Shown here in pieces: positions 22,236 to 32,817 of a stretch of 64,000 nucleotides of DNA. A program made the translations under genes and the position numbers. Position 1 is the stretch's first letter, and every line of letters begins with the position of its first letter. Under the pieces are notes generated by a model. That model made no database searches, had not been told where the DNA came from, and saw only the letters and a program-made list of their open reading frames with translations. Where the stretch lies: contig NC_087065.1 in NCBI RefSeq assembly GCF_963678635.1, forward strand, positions 6,349,209-6,413,208, in the 5' to 3' direction. This DNA is from Symsagittifera roscoffensis. Its lineage: Eukaryota; Xenacoelomorpha; Acoela; Convolutidae.

Positions 22236-22920
22236 GTTACTGGACTCAGTAAAGACAGAATTAAACAGACTCAAATCTGAAGGAAATATTAAAAAATTAG
22301 AAAACTGTGACGAGGACAGATTTATTAGTCCGATAGTTATCACTTGCAAAAAGGACAAATCGATAAAATTAGCCCTAGATTCAAAGATCATTAACAAACA
22401 AATTTACAAGAACAAATACCAGATGCCCAATATTCACGAATTAGTCGATGACGTAGCATCACAAATTTCAAATGATTCCGCCGGAGAAGTGTGGTATACC
22501 AACTTAGATTTAAAGAACGCATATAGTCAACTTTCTCTAGACAATTTTACTAGGAACCAATGCAATTTCAGCCTAATGGGCGGAGATATTACCGGCACAT
22601 ATCAATTTTTAACTTGTTTTTATGGACTCGTCGATATGCCAAATGAATTTCAAAGAGTCATGGACTCAACACTCGGAAATATTCCTTTTACTAATTGTTA
22701 CTTTGATGACATTTTAGTGGCTTCCAAAGGAAGTTTTTCAGACCACAAGAAAATTGTTTATGAAATTTTATCTACTCTAGATAATTTTAATTTCTTTCAA
22801 AAAGAAATTAAATGGCTTGGGTTTAAATTATCAAAATCAAGAATCGCTCCCTTAATTGACAAAATAAAGCGATCAAAGATATCCCAACTCAAAAAAACTT
22901 AAAAGAATTAAGATCATTCT
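22236..22920 (+). pseudogene. Reverse transcriptase
   Basis: A one-base shift near 22225 moves the sense from the protease frame into the RT frame. Recognisable blocks: FISPIVITCKKD and KLALDSKIINKQIYKNKYQM (22320-22425), then WYTNLDLKNAYSQL (first palm Asp) and FLTCFYGLVDMPNEFQRVMD. The catalytic motif is YFDDILVAS at about 22700 (usual YIDD). Thumb-like WLGFKLSKSRIAP follows. The palm Asp residues are intact over 22423-22902, but flanking frame breaks prevent a full product. Confidence 0.85.
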
Positions 22921-23510
22921 TCGGGTAAACGAACCAACACATCAAAATTGTACCAAATCTAGCATCCCTCGGAAGTCCTCTAAGACCTCTTTTAAATAAG
23001 AAGTCAATTTTCTCATGGAATGGAGACCATACGAAAGCGGTCGAGAAATTAAAATTAGAAATAGTTAACCTTACAGAAAACACACACTTCGACGTTAAAC
23101 GCACTACGAGAGTAAAAACCGACCGACGCTTCACAAAATGGGTTGAGTTTGGTGCTTCCCTCGAACAACTCCATGGGAATGACTGGAAAACAGTATCGTT
23201 TGATTCAATTTTCTTAAAATCCACATGAATCTAAATATTCAACAAACGAATTGGAATTGCTATGAGTTGTATGGGCGGTAGAACATTATAAAAATTATCT
23301 TTACGGATCCGAATTTGAAATAATTAATACCGACCATAAAGCCCTCCTTTCAGCTTTATCACCTAACCACGGAAACAAAACTTATCACAGCTACCTAGCA
23401 AGATGGGTCGATCGTCTTTTACCGTTCAGTTTTACAATAAAACAAGTAGCAGGGAAAGACATGGGTTTTACCGACCTAATTTTAAGATCTCCTTCGGAAA
23501 AAGCAATTTC
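22921..23510 (+). pseudogene. RNase H region of Pol
   Basis: After a stop following the RT thumb, the sense continues in pieces. Examples are KTDRRFTKWVEFGASLEQ (23116-23170; the usual TDAS is altered to TDRR), STNELELL-like DNA near 23240 and INTDHKALLSALS (23325-23360). The end is RWVDRLLPFSFTIKQVAGKD plus MGFTDL. This is the typical gypsy RNase H with its TDHK..L motif. Several stops and shifts are visible. Confidence 0.75.
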
Positions 23511-24200
23511 CCCATCCCATTGCGACGAAGAATTCGTAGTCGCAACTACCAGAAAAATATACAAAGCGCTTAATCCGCTGGATAATGAAAAACTGCTGTG
23601 TAATTCTATTGTGCAAACTCGGAAAAATCCATTTACACAAAATTACGTAATCATGTGATAATCACAGCTCTTAAATTTTTTAATGCATCTAATTCAATTT
23701 GCAATCAAAACCACCACAAAACTGAACTTTTTAATTCTAAATGTATTCCTTCGGATTTTTCAAACATTGACACAACTAAAATTTCTTTATCAAAATCAGC
23801 TTTTATTTACTTTTTAATTCTAAATTGTAGCTTAATTATTAATCCTAAGGATCTTAAATTTGTGAAAAAGGTAAATAAGTCGAATAATCAAATTATAATT
23901 AAGCTTCTACTTCCAGTATACAAGTCACAATTGATTTCCAAATTTCCTCAGAAAACGAAAAACTAGTGACTAAATACCGAGAGAAATTGAAATTGCCTGA
24001 ACGACCTTTGTACTTAAACTCGCAATTTAATGCCAAAATATTTTACCTATTAACAGAGGTGGACCCAATATTAAGTCCAATTGTTACAACCCTTCAAAAA
24101 AAAGTAGAAAGGATTATTGCGAATTCCAAATACTTGAATTAATTCTCAAAAGACCTTCACGAATCCGACGGACTACTTTATATGGATGGAAAATTGGTTA
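23511..24200 (+). pseudogene. Pol connection between RNase H and integrase
   Basis: AT-rich broken frames (for example 23655-23966, 103 codons) lie between the RNase H end and the integrase zinc finger, where this family usually has a poorly conserved linker. No catalytic motif is seen. Confidence 0.45.
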
Positions 24201-24204
24201 TCCC

Positions 24205-25162
24205 GTTTACCCTTTGAAATGCTGTAATGAAGACTCTACGCGAATCTCACCCCGGCCAATTCGGTATAAAATACCTCGCAAAATGTATATGGTGGCCTCT
24301 TATAAATCGCTAGATCTACTTCCACGGGATAAACTGCTCCCATTGTAGAAAACCCGGTAAGAATGTAAAAAACATTATCCCTAATACTCAAACCAGCGAA
24401 TTACCACCATTATTATCTCCATGGGATAAACTGTTCGCAACTCACTCAAATCGGTAAGAACCTAAAAAGTATTATACCCACTACTCAAACAAGTGAGCTT
24501 CCACAGTTATCCGTACTTAACGAGGAATCAAATTTTGATGTTGCCGGCCCATTAGACAACACTTGAGAAAGATTAAATATATTTTATTATGCATCGACGG
24601 ATTCTCAAAATTTCCATCGGCTAAAACTAAATCATTAACCTCATCAAACACGGTAATCGAATTCCTTCAAGATTATTTTTACCTCTATGGGATTCCACAT
24701 TCTATTCGCGTCGACCACGCGTCCTGCTTTACTTGTCAGGATTTAAAATTATTTTGTAATTCTTATATTATTAAATTAATATTTTGTACAGTTGGGGACC
24801 ATCGCTCTAACGGTCTTGCAGAAAAACTTGTACATAATGTAAAAATTAAATTATTAGCAATGTCACTCGATCAACAAAAACCTACTCTACAACTTGCTAT
24901 TTCAAAAATTATCTGGAACCTACGTTCTTCTTTTCAATCAAAAATAAATTGCTCCTCTTTCGAAATACACTTTAATAGAAAACCGAATACGATCTGGAAA
25001 CAATTGGCATCTAGTATATTACCCGGTGGGTTTTTAGACAAAGGGAAGTCAATCTTAAGCAAGGAAACAGCTCTCGACTGGAAGGCCGACGACCGGATTG
25101 AAGACGTCCACAAAGACAGCCTAGTCCCACAGAAAAACCAATCCCCAGAGGAGAAAGGATAA
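24205..25162 (+). pseudogene. Retroelement integrase
   Basis: The zinc-binding part is damaged: HPGQFGIKYLAKCIWWPLINR, then a stop, and CSHCRK at about 24339-24356. A 97 bp tandem duplication (copies from 24326 and 24423) lies inside it. The catalytic core is open at 24563-25162 (199 codons). Its first Asp is in LLCIDGFSKFP, the second in IRVDHASCF and the Glu in NGLAEKLVHNVKIKLL, giving a complete D,D-35,E set. The enzyme would join element DNA to the host. The core looks usable, but the frame is cut off from Pol by upstream stops. Confidence 0.82.
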
Positions 25163-26483
25163 GAATCAGATTACCTTTCAGCCTCGAAACCTTCTTCTTC
25201 TCCATTACCTCTACTTAGTCCTTTTAGTATTAAAAAACTTCGAAAGACCAAAGGAAGCATCAACGGAAATCCCTTCTACAAACAACTTACCCAGAAAATT
25301 ATAAATGCTTCAAAATCTAACGGTAGAATTATCCAATGGAAAAGTTATTATAGAATCTGACATTGCTATTCCAAAATCTAGATAATCTACGATCCGTTCA
25401 TTTAAAGGAAATATTTCTTTCCCTTCATTTACTAACTCTGATTTTCAATTAGGCTCAAGAAAGACTTCTAAGCCGAAACCTCAGCAGACACAAAAAATAT
25501 GCCCTAAGACAAGGCGACAGCTAAAATTGACCACATCTGACAACAACACGAGGACTAGAGTATCCAATCGATCCGCCAAACCGAACAAGATCAAACAAAT
25601 TCGAAATAAAGTCTCGACTTCAAACAATAGATATTTAGCAGGTGATGAATCTATGTTCATTCCGTCGGATACATCCGACATTAGCGATTGCAAATGGATC
25701 GCGGGTGGTTTTCCCTGCAGAGATATGATTAGAGAATGCCTCATTTCGGATAACCATACTTCTCATGAACCGACTAGCTCATCTTTAGATTCTCAATCAA
25801 CTCAAGCTAACACAAAATCTGAGATTTTGGATGAACAGCCCCAAACTTCTGACCCTTTGGAGTGTCCAATCAAAATAATACCAGCAGAACACAGTACAAC
25901 CAACCCACAATCAGCTAGCAAATTTTCCCCTGATTTGACGACAGAAACTATAAACACTCCGACGGATAGAAGGAAGGAAGTCGAGGGAGACAAATTTGTA
26001 GACTTTCCGATCTTTGAAATCGTGGATTTCTCAGATGACAATGCTACCCTTAAGGATAGTCAACCAAAGGAGACCACTATCACCGGTAATGATTTCAAAT
26101 TAAGATGCTCGAGTAGAAACGTTGGACCTCCCCAATTCTACGGTAAAAGGTTGTACATAGATATAATAGACGAGAACGACAACCAACCCGACTCCTCGAA
26201 AAATTGTATCTCACTTGACGAAATTGACAGTCCTGACTCTTCTTCAACAAACATTACCAAATATCCTTCGGACATCCAAACTCCTATCTTCAACATCCAA
26301 TCGGAAGAAAATACATCTGGCTCAGCAAACTCTTCTTCAATAGACCCAATTTCTCTCGCTTCCACCGATCAATCTCTAAGAGATGCTGTGATCAGTTTTG
26401 AAGATTTTATAGATTTGGACAGCGAAATAATTAATGCAGAACTAGATAAATTCATGGAGGGCGACGAAAGTAAGAAAAACTGA
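25163..26483 (+). pseudogene. C-terminal Pol extension, Ser/Asp-rich tail
   Basis: After a broken stretch (25163-25520) a 318-codon frame (25527-26483) is rich in S, T, D and N. It holds one conserved patch, RCSSRNVGPPQFYGKRLYID, at about 26105-26164. A R-S-S-R...GPP.FYGKR patch occurs in the tail of Pol in some animal gypsy elements (from memory), so this is probably the integrase C-terminal extension rather than an envelope gene; no signal peptide or membrane segment is seen. It is the longest intact frame of the element. Confidence 0.55.
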
Positions 26484-26806
26484 AACTTAAATTTTTGTTA
26501 CTTATATCCTATCTTAACAATAGCTATTTCTTAGTCCTCATGTAGATCATTAAAGTGCAGTTAGGAACCAGCGTTCCTTATTTTAACAGTTTGCTTAATT
26601 TAGTTTTTGATCGTAATCCGCCGGAGTCAGAAATTATGCTATTCCGTACCAAGCAATCACTCCTTTGGAGTATTAAAATTTTTACTGTGGTATTGGGCAA
26701 TACTTATTTCTCATTCCTTGCTAGCCTCCTTTAGGAGGAGAAAAGGGTCAGTTGCCTTGTTTATTAACTAATGTTATTTTCAATCAGTTTAATTTTTTTC
26801 CCCACT

Positions 26807-26814
26807 AAGGGGAA
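26807..26814 (+). promoter_or_regulatory. Polypurine tract
   Basis: AAGGGGAA lies directly before the 3' LTR, the normal site for plus-strand priming. Confidence 0.7.
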
Positions 26815-27053
26815 TGTTGTGAAACGTACCATTTTTTTCTCAGTAATTTAATTTATCTTTAAATTACCATAATTGGTTAGTTGGCTTTGACCTTGATACG
26901 CTCATTGAGAATGTTCTCTCATTCGGAGAGAATGTTCAGGCGGAGAGAATGTTCTCTCATTTTTTAAAGTTTTAACTTTGATATTAATTCACTTTTTAAA
27001 CACATTTATCTGTACATAAATAGAATTTGCTGTAACAAAGACACATTTTATCA
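26815..27053 (+). repeat. 3' LTR of the gypsy-type element (239 bp)
   Basis: Begins TGTTGTGAAACGTACC and ends TTTTATCA. It differs from the 5' LTR by scattered substitutions and by extra copies of a GGAGAGAATGTTC unit (three instead of one plus), indicating an old insertion with repeat slippage. Confidence 0.88.
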
Positions 27054-27271
27054 AAACCCTTGAAAAATAAAAACAAATTCAGTCTGAAAAAATGCATTTA
27101 ATTTGATTTAAAATTGATTTGGATCAATTTTTTAAGCTGAGATTTAAAATCAATCTTCATCTTTTTTATTCAGTCTTCTAACTTTTTCCATTAACAAAAT
27201 GGATCTAAATTTAATCAACGTACTTTTTTCATTCTAAAATCGATCCTAATCCATTTTTGTCAATGCGGGTA

Positions 27272-28756
27272 TACTTTGTTTTAAGAGGCTTAGGACGAAG
27301 TAACTGCAACAAAATATAATTTCCTCTAGTAACGGAAGGTCGACGCATCACAAAAGAGGCTCGCAATTAAAAAGGCTACAGAAATTAATTAGTCACTATT
27401 AACAAAAACGTTGCAATCTCTAGTGAGCAAAATCAGTCGACACATCACAAAAGGGGCCCCACAATTAATTAGGAAACAGTAAAAAACAGCTATCTAATAC
27501 AACACGGTTGTAAATAACATAGTACCAAAAAAAAGTGAATCGGGGAGCCAATCAAGTACACAGATCGCGGATTCATTGACTAGTTGTCAATAAAGTCGCC
27601 GTTGAGTATTTTACATATACATACGTTTTTTTGAACTGTGTTTCAATTTATATTCTCTAGCGAATACCAAATACCAATGCGAGTCCTAAAGGCATTCAAA
27701 ATGTGTAACTGATTTGACACTATTTTTTCCATCAAGTTAGGTATGAATAAAAAAGCTAGTCGCAAAATTTTAATACAATGGTCTTAGATTGCGTTTAGTT
27801 TGTTTCAGCACATTTGTGTGTTTGTGGTTTTTAGCACCTGCATCTCACAGGCAAACAGTCTCGAAAAAAATTATAAACGCAGTTTTAATTAAATTGTTTT
27901 CAAATCTTCTGTAGAGCTGTAACTTCTGTGACCTAAACGTTATATCCCCAAAACACGGGACTGAGGAACTTAGCCGACAGGAAATTAGACGATCAGAAAT
28001 TAACAGAATTTGAGCAAATTGCGCGAAACTTGTTTACCGACTTAAATTATCTTTTGGCTGAGTAAATACTGGTTGTCCGATTTAGACAATAACTTGCGTG
28101 AAAATTGCGTAAAACTTGTTTACAGACTTAAATTAACTTTTGGCTGAGTAAATACTGGTTGTCCTTTTCTTTACGGTCGTCTCATTTGCTTGCCGTTTAA
28201 TTTCACCAAAACACAATGGTTTTGCATACACTCTTTGAAGTCATACACTGATACACTGCGTACAGTTTTATTTTACGAATACTTTTTTAAGATGAATTAT
28301 TTGTTGCCATCAAAAGGTTTGTGTACAATCCCCATCGATAGAAAATGTGCAACAGTTTTTTCATCTTTCTTTTAGTTTTTTGTTTTTTTTTTTGCAAAAA
28401 GTTATATGTTTCAAACAATAAACAGAAAGATGTAATCCAACCAATTCTTTCAAAGAGAATATTAAAAAACAGAACTCGGCCATTTGAGTTTTTTATAATG
28501 AAATTTGATACATTTTTTTTTGTTGTTTTATTAATAAATTGGAAAAACCAAACCGAGCAAAACAGGATAATGCACTATTTTAAAGGGTTGGACAATTATT
28601 TTTTAGATGATAGATAAAACCATTGAACAGACCTACTGCCATTTAAATTGACTGATATCCTACAGTACTTAGTGCAAGTATCCGCGTAACTCGATAGTAT
28701 CCGTTAACTTTCTCGTGATTCAAAGTAAACGAGAAAAAAACTAAAATTGAATTTAC
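27272..28756. other. Intergenic interval with an 86 bp tandem duplication
   Basis: No gene was recognised. Two copies of a unit containing CTTGTTTACNGACTTAAATT and GGCTGAGTAAATACTGGTTG start near 28018 and 28104, spaced 86 bp. The rest is AT-rich with T-runs. Downstream exons of the minus-strand B-box gene might lie here but none could be identified. Confidence 0.55.
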
Positions 28757-29506
28757 CTCCAACACCTTGAAATGACAGTTTTCGGTCCATTGTAATAGAT
28801 TCTCCTAGGACTTTGAAAACCATCATTGTGTCTCTAGCAGTAGCAAATACTTCCTGAGTTTGTGAACAAAACTGAGAATTGTATTCAAAGGTACCAGTGG
28901 TTGCACTGCCTTTGCGAATATCTCTGAGCTGCCAACTTTCAGCCCTGGTTGTCCTTGCTTGTCTGGTCAATGATGATGAGCTGGCCGTCAACTGAGAACT
29001 TCCCGTGTTTTTGCTTTGACTGAAAGAATCTATCGCTTTGTTCATACTGTTTTCAACCAGTTTGAACAAAGACAACTCTGAAAGGCCTAATTTCATATGC
29101 TCAACCTTTTTTTCTGTTCTTTCAGCTCCTGTAAAGACTTCTTCTCGAATTCATGGAATTTTCGAACATTCTGTGCGTTTTGCATTTCATTTTTGAACTT
29201 TTCGAGTTTTTCAGCATTAGAGCCATTTTCCTCGTTTAGATCAACATAATTTGTCATCAACCGCTTGTAATTGTTTTGATACTGTTCAACATGTTTCCAA
29301 GATTCGTTTGATGCTGTAGTTAAGTCTTTGAGCACTGAGTTTATCGGAACAACGTGGTGCTCTAGATGACTCTGCCTCCAACAATCTTCGCAAATAGTGG
29401 TCGAGCAGTTCTTGCAATAGACTTCATTTGCTTTTTTGTGAACACTGCAAACGTGTTGTCCAGCTTGGTTGTCTAGTACAGCACTTGATAAGATCTGTTG
29501 TGATGA
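28757..29506 (-). CDS. B-box/coiled-coil (TRIM-like) protein, exon 2
   Basis: The acceptor TTTTCAG ends at 29507 and the donor G|GTAAAT starts at 28756. The exon encodes a type-2 B-box with zinc ligands in the order C-x2-H-x7-C-x2-C-x4-C-x2-C plus two histidines (CSVHKKANEVYCKNCSTTIC, then EDCWRQSHLEHH). A long charged helix-forming stretch follows (for example NAEKLEKFKNEMQNAQNVRK). TRIM-type B-box proteins are usually E3 ligases or scaffolds; no RING is present in the two exons seen. The frame shifts by one base at a run of seven A's (29107-29113). With an eighth A the helix would continue into MKLGLSELSLFKLVENSM, so this is either a sequencing error or a real mutation. Confidence 0.75.
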
Positions 29507-29744
29507 CTGAAAACAGTAAATACTTTTAAGAAGGCAATTGTAGGACACTGCTTACTTAACCACGACGACTAAGGTTAAAAGCCATCATTTTGAAGATGAC
29601 TTGCCAATATGTAATCACTTAGCAACGAGGCTTGAATTTAGTCTGTTTCAAGGAGAAAGATCTGATAATTACACAGCTGATTATCCCAGCATGAAATGAA
29701 GTGCAAATACAATTTCCCTCAAAAATGTTAGTCTCAAAATGAAA

Positions 29745-29990
29745 CAAGACTGCTCGTACCAGGGCGGAGCCCTGAAAGTTCCGACTGCCTTTTGAAGTTT
29801 ATGGAGCAGTAATAACATAAACAAAATAAAAAATATAAAATGAAATAAAATAAAACGAAAAATTTTTTTTTTCGAAAATTTGAAAATTATTCTATGAAAA
29901 TCATCCCCCACACGCCATATAAAGTACAAAACAATAGATTTCGCTCCTTGTAACAAATCAATTATGGCAATTAAGCTTCTTTCAACCAAT
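29745..29990 (-). repeat. Interspersed repeat, GCAGTCGGAACTTTCAGGGC family
   Basis: On the minus strand it matches 58320-58560, including TTGTTACAAGGAGC, GGCGTGTGGGGGATGATTTT, ATTACTGCTCCATAAAC and GCAGTCGGAAC-TTCAGGGCT. Partial relatives lie at 62150-62260, 62880-62930 and 2355-2385. A TTCAGGGC..GCCCTGA hairpin ends it. Confidence 0.65.
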
Positions 29991-30006
29991 TTGGAATGAT
30001 TTCTAA

Positions 30007-30206
30007 NNNNNNNNNNNNNNNNNNNNNNNNNNNNNNNNNNNNNNNNNNNNNNNNNNNNNNNNNNNNNNNNNNNNNNNNNNNNNNNNNNNNNNNNNNNNNN
30101 NNNNNNNNNNNNNNNNNNNNNNNNNNNNNNNNNNNNNNNNNNNNNNNNNNNNNNNNNNNNNNNNNNNNNNNNNNNNNNNNNNNNNNNNNNNNNNNNNNNN
30201 NNNNNN
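30007..30206. other. Assembly gap of 200 N
   Basis: Exactly 200 unknown bases; the round number suggests a gap of arbitrary length. Open frames crossing it are meaningless. Confidence 0.99.
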
Positions 30207-30209
30207 TAC

Positions 30210-30296
30210 CTGGTGTTTGCCGTTTTGTTGGAAAATTGGAGTAGACGTATTGAGACGTAGAGACATTTCTAATAAATTGTCCATGCTATCCAACAT
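30210..30296 (-). CDS. B-box/coiled-coil (TRIM-like) protein, exon 1
   Basis: On the minus strand, ATG at 30296 opens 29 codons (starts MLDSMDNLLEMSLRLN) and stops at a good donor, CACCAG|GTA, touching the assembly gap. It ends in phase 0 and exon 2 starts in phase 0 with SSQQILSS, so the two join in frame. An upstream in-frame ATG (MQNCK) is possible. No RING finger is encoded, so the protein would start with a short linker before the B-box. The join crosses the gap, so a further exon inside it cannot be excluded. Confidence 0.55.
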
Positions 30297-31345
30297 TTTG
30301 CAATTTTGCAATTTTGCAATTTTTGTGTTAATATTTTTTCTAATTCTTGTTTGCTAAATCTAAGTTGGTTAGTAGGTCTTTGTTTGAGACTTTTGTTTGC
30401 ACCAAATGAGTTTAAGTCCGAAGTGGCTCCTTCATAGAGTGTATTCAGACAAGGTACGTCACGCTAAAATGTTCGTCATGCTATCTTATTTTCGGCCGCA
30501 TGGTTTCGTGCAAATTCTGAGTCTATTACCGATCCTAATTTTAATCTTATACCTCGTAGGCTCAATAGATCAAGTGTACACTGTTATTTGCTGGTTAGGT
30601 ATCTGGAACTTGATCCAAAGAAGAACGGCTGTCTTCTAAGATTTATTCAAAGTGATCTGGTGCTAAAACTACAAGTAGTTTCAGCACTACAATTAATTGT
30701 CAGTGTTGGTTATGAATCATGATTGGTGAGTAAGACATACTTTATAATGATAGTTTTATCAGGAATATATTTCATTATAAAAACTAGTTTTAGACTGGTT
30801 CCATTTTTGTAGAAAAAATTAAAGGGTAAAGAGTCACATTTGGGCCCTTGTTTTGCTGCAAGTATAAATATTTTTTCTTTTTACAAAATCGTTGTTCGAA
30901 CTCTCCTCTGTGTGCTTGTTGACGATTTGATTTCCTTGTTGGGTTTCCTGGAAGATCCGCGTTGTTATTTGCTTGTGGTTAGTTTTACTGAGGCGGGCAA
31001 CTAAATGCGTTTAGAAAATTAGCAGATTGATTTTGGTAATTTTTTCATTTCTCAACACAAATTTTTTCCCCGTCGTTTTAATTTGTCAATTTGGTGGTTC
31101 CATGTGGTCTTAATTCATAAAAACAAAAAACATGTCGCGATTTTTTTGTCAACATTAGTAAGTAGTTTGAACCTCGATCGCCCGTTAGGAAATTCTCATC
31201 CAGCTTCTCTGAGCGCTTTTTGGTTTATTGCTTTCAGCCGGCCGGTACTTTATCGCATTGTTTCCAATATATATATTTTCCAATTGCTCAATTTGGAAAG
31301 ACTCAATATTTTTTGAGTTACCGTGCCGACCACCTGATTTTGCAA
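30297..31345. other. Intergenic interval, no gene recognised
   Basis: A 9 bp microrepeat (ATTTTGCAA, three copies) lies at 30295-30325. Otherwise no feature was recognised. Confidence 0.5.
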
Positions 31346-31655
31346 GGCAGTAGTAGCGGACTTAGCTGGGAGGGTCAGAAAAGGATAACGTTCCTTTTGT
31401 TTAGGGACTCAAACTCCTGGCTACCCAAACATATACTAATTTTGAAGGGGTTGCGCGTGCCAAAAAAAAACTCAATTTTTGAACAAAAAAATCCAAAAAG
31501 GTCCCAAAAACGTCTTTGTCGACCCGTTTTTTCAAAAATTTATCTGCGGAGCACAAAATTTTATCAGAACAGGGTCTTTTTTGTGATAAGGGAGAGCTCG
31601 AAAATTCAAGTTTGTCAACCTGAAAAAAAGTTCGAAATTTTTTAAAAGTCCAGAA
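31346..31655 (+). mobile_element. Diverged copy of the hAT-type MITE
   Basis: Starts CAGTAGTAGCGGACTTAG. It shares with the better copies the order CCAAAAAGGTCCCAAAAACG, TTTTTTCAAAAATTTATCTGCGG (as TTTGCCTGCGGCGCAGA elsewhere), CAGGGTCTTT and GGGAGAGCTCG. The 3' terminus is not clear. A long C-run lies just beyond at about 31756-31775. Confidence 0.65.
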
Positions 31656-31779
31656 TATGCCGTTTTCGGGCACTTTTGGGATATTTTGACCTAAAAATGC
31701 CTTTTGCAGCGCACACTGCCCGCCCAAAACTTATAAAGGACTAAAAAACAGACCACCCCCCCCCCCCCCCCCACCCAAT

Positions 31780-32815
31780 AGACCAAGTAAGTTGTTAACA
31801 TCCTCCACCAAAGTCAAAGTCAGAAAATTGAAGACTTGGGGTCTTCATTTAAGTCGCTCGTTGGATCCCTTGATTTCAATATGCGTGAATTTAGATCTCA
31901 TGATTTTAACTTTTTCTCCACTTTTGTCCGTTCCATTATTAGAAAAAATTCTATCCTTGCATTTTACCTCTCTCTTTTTCTCTTTAAGTGTGGCCATTGC
32001 AGCAGTATGGCTAGAGAAATGATAATGCAGTCAACAAACCTAAAACTAAAATTACTTGATTCATTTGATGAAAATTGTTTTGACTGCCTTTCAAATGATT
32101 GATTTTGTGCAAAACGATCAAGCTGTTTTGCGTCTCAGTGGGGGTTTGAGCCGAATAGCCCTTCAGACAACTTTTCAATTACTATTCTATCGTCAATTGT
32201 TCAAATTATTCGGTTACATATCTAAGGTAATTGGCACAGTTGATAACACTAGTGATTGATGAGCAGTGCGTCGCGGTTCCAATCCAGGTTTAAAGATTAG
32301 TGGCGTGGTACGTACGACATAAAAAATATGCAAACATCAAGAGGTTAAGATGGAAATCAAACAGTCATAAACTTTGACGCCAACTCGCGTTTTATCTGCT
32401 AAACTAGCGTTAGGACTTGAAAAACTAATTTTTCAGCATGGCTGGCTGTGAAATAAAACTCGATCAGCAAATCTCGGTTACCCAAATGAATTCCCTAATT
32501 TGAACTACTAACACTTTTTTGGAGGAAAAGAATTAATTAAAATAAATATTTGAAGTAAATGCTTTCGGTTATTTAATTTGTTCGATAGTCGTGAGTATGT
32601 GAGCAGCACTGCCAGCGTCGGGCCCTGAGTGGAGTTTTATCCGAAACAAAATTTCCTGTTTTTGTCATTTGCGATTTTACGAACTGAAAACAATTCAATT
32701 TTATCGTTTTCTTTTTGTACTAAACGGTCAGTTGATTTTTTTTGTAAAGCAAGCGAGCCGTCTTTTTTGTTTTCCTGGCAAAATCGGCTCTCACAAATAC
32801 TCATCGGACTGCGTT
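31780..32815. other. Intergenic interval, no gene recognised
   Basis: AT-rich with scattered short open frames. A B-box-like GGTTCCAATCC at about 32276 is isolated and not convincing. Confidence 0.4.
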
Positions 32816-32817
32816 GA

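Larger units (their letters stand above)
19472..27271. mobile_element. TIR element (TA-flanked) interrupted by the LTR retrotransposon
   Basis: The left end TA-CCCGCACCAACAAAAATGG at 19472 is mirrored at the right end: the reverse complement of 27251-27271 reads TACCCGCATTGACAAAAATGG. Homology continues into GATCGATTT. Both ends are flanked by TA, as after Tc1/mariner-type insertion. Removing the retroelement leaves about 1.05 kb filled with AAATCGATTTAAATCG-type repeats. The only sizeable open frame inside (19950-20222, 90 codons) was not recognised as a transposase. So this is a non-autonomous, MITE-like element, and the retrotransposon landed in it later. Confidence 0.65.
29507..30209 (-). 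other. Intron 1 of the B-box gene, containing the assembly gap
   Basis: The intron is bounded by CAG|GTA at 30209 and TTTTCAG at 29507. It contains an interspersed repeat at 29745-29990 and the 200-N gap, so its true length is unknown. Confidence 0.6.

Noticed and set aside
25481-26365. Minus-strand open frames opposite the retroelement tail
   Set aside because: They are antisense shadows of the 25527-26483 frame.
25527-26483. Envelope gene of the retroelement
   Set aside because: No signal peptide, cysteine pattern or membrane anchor; a Pol C-terminal tail fits better.
29996-30311. Open frames on both strands across the run of N
   Set aside because: They consist of unknown residues. Only the exon-like part at 30210-30296 was kept.
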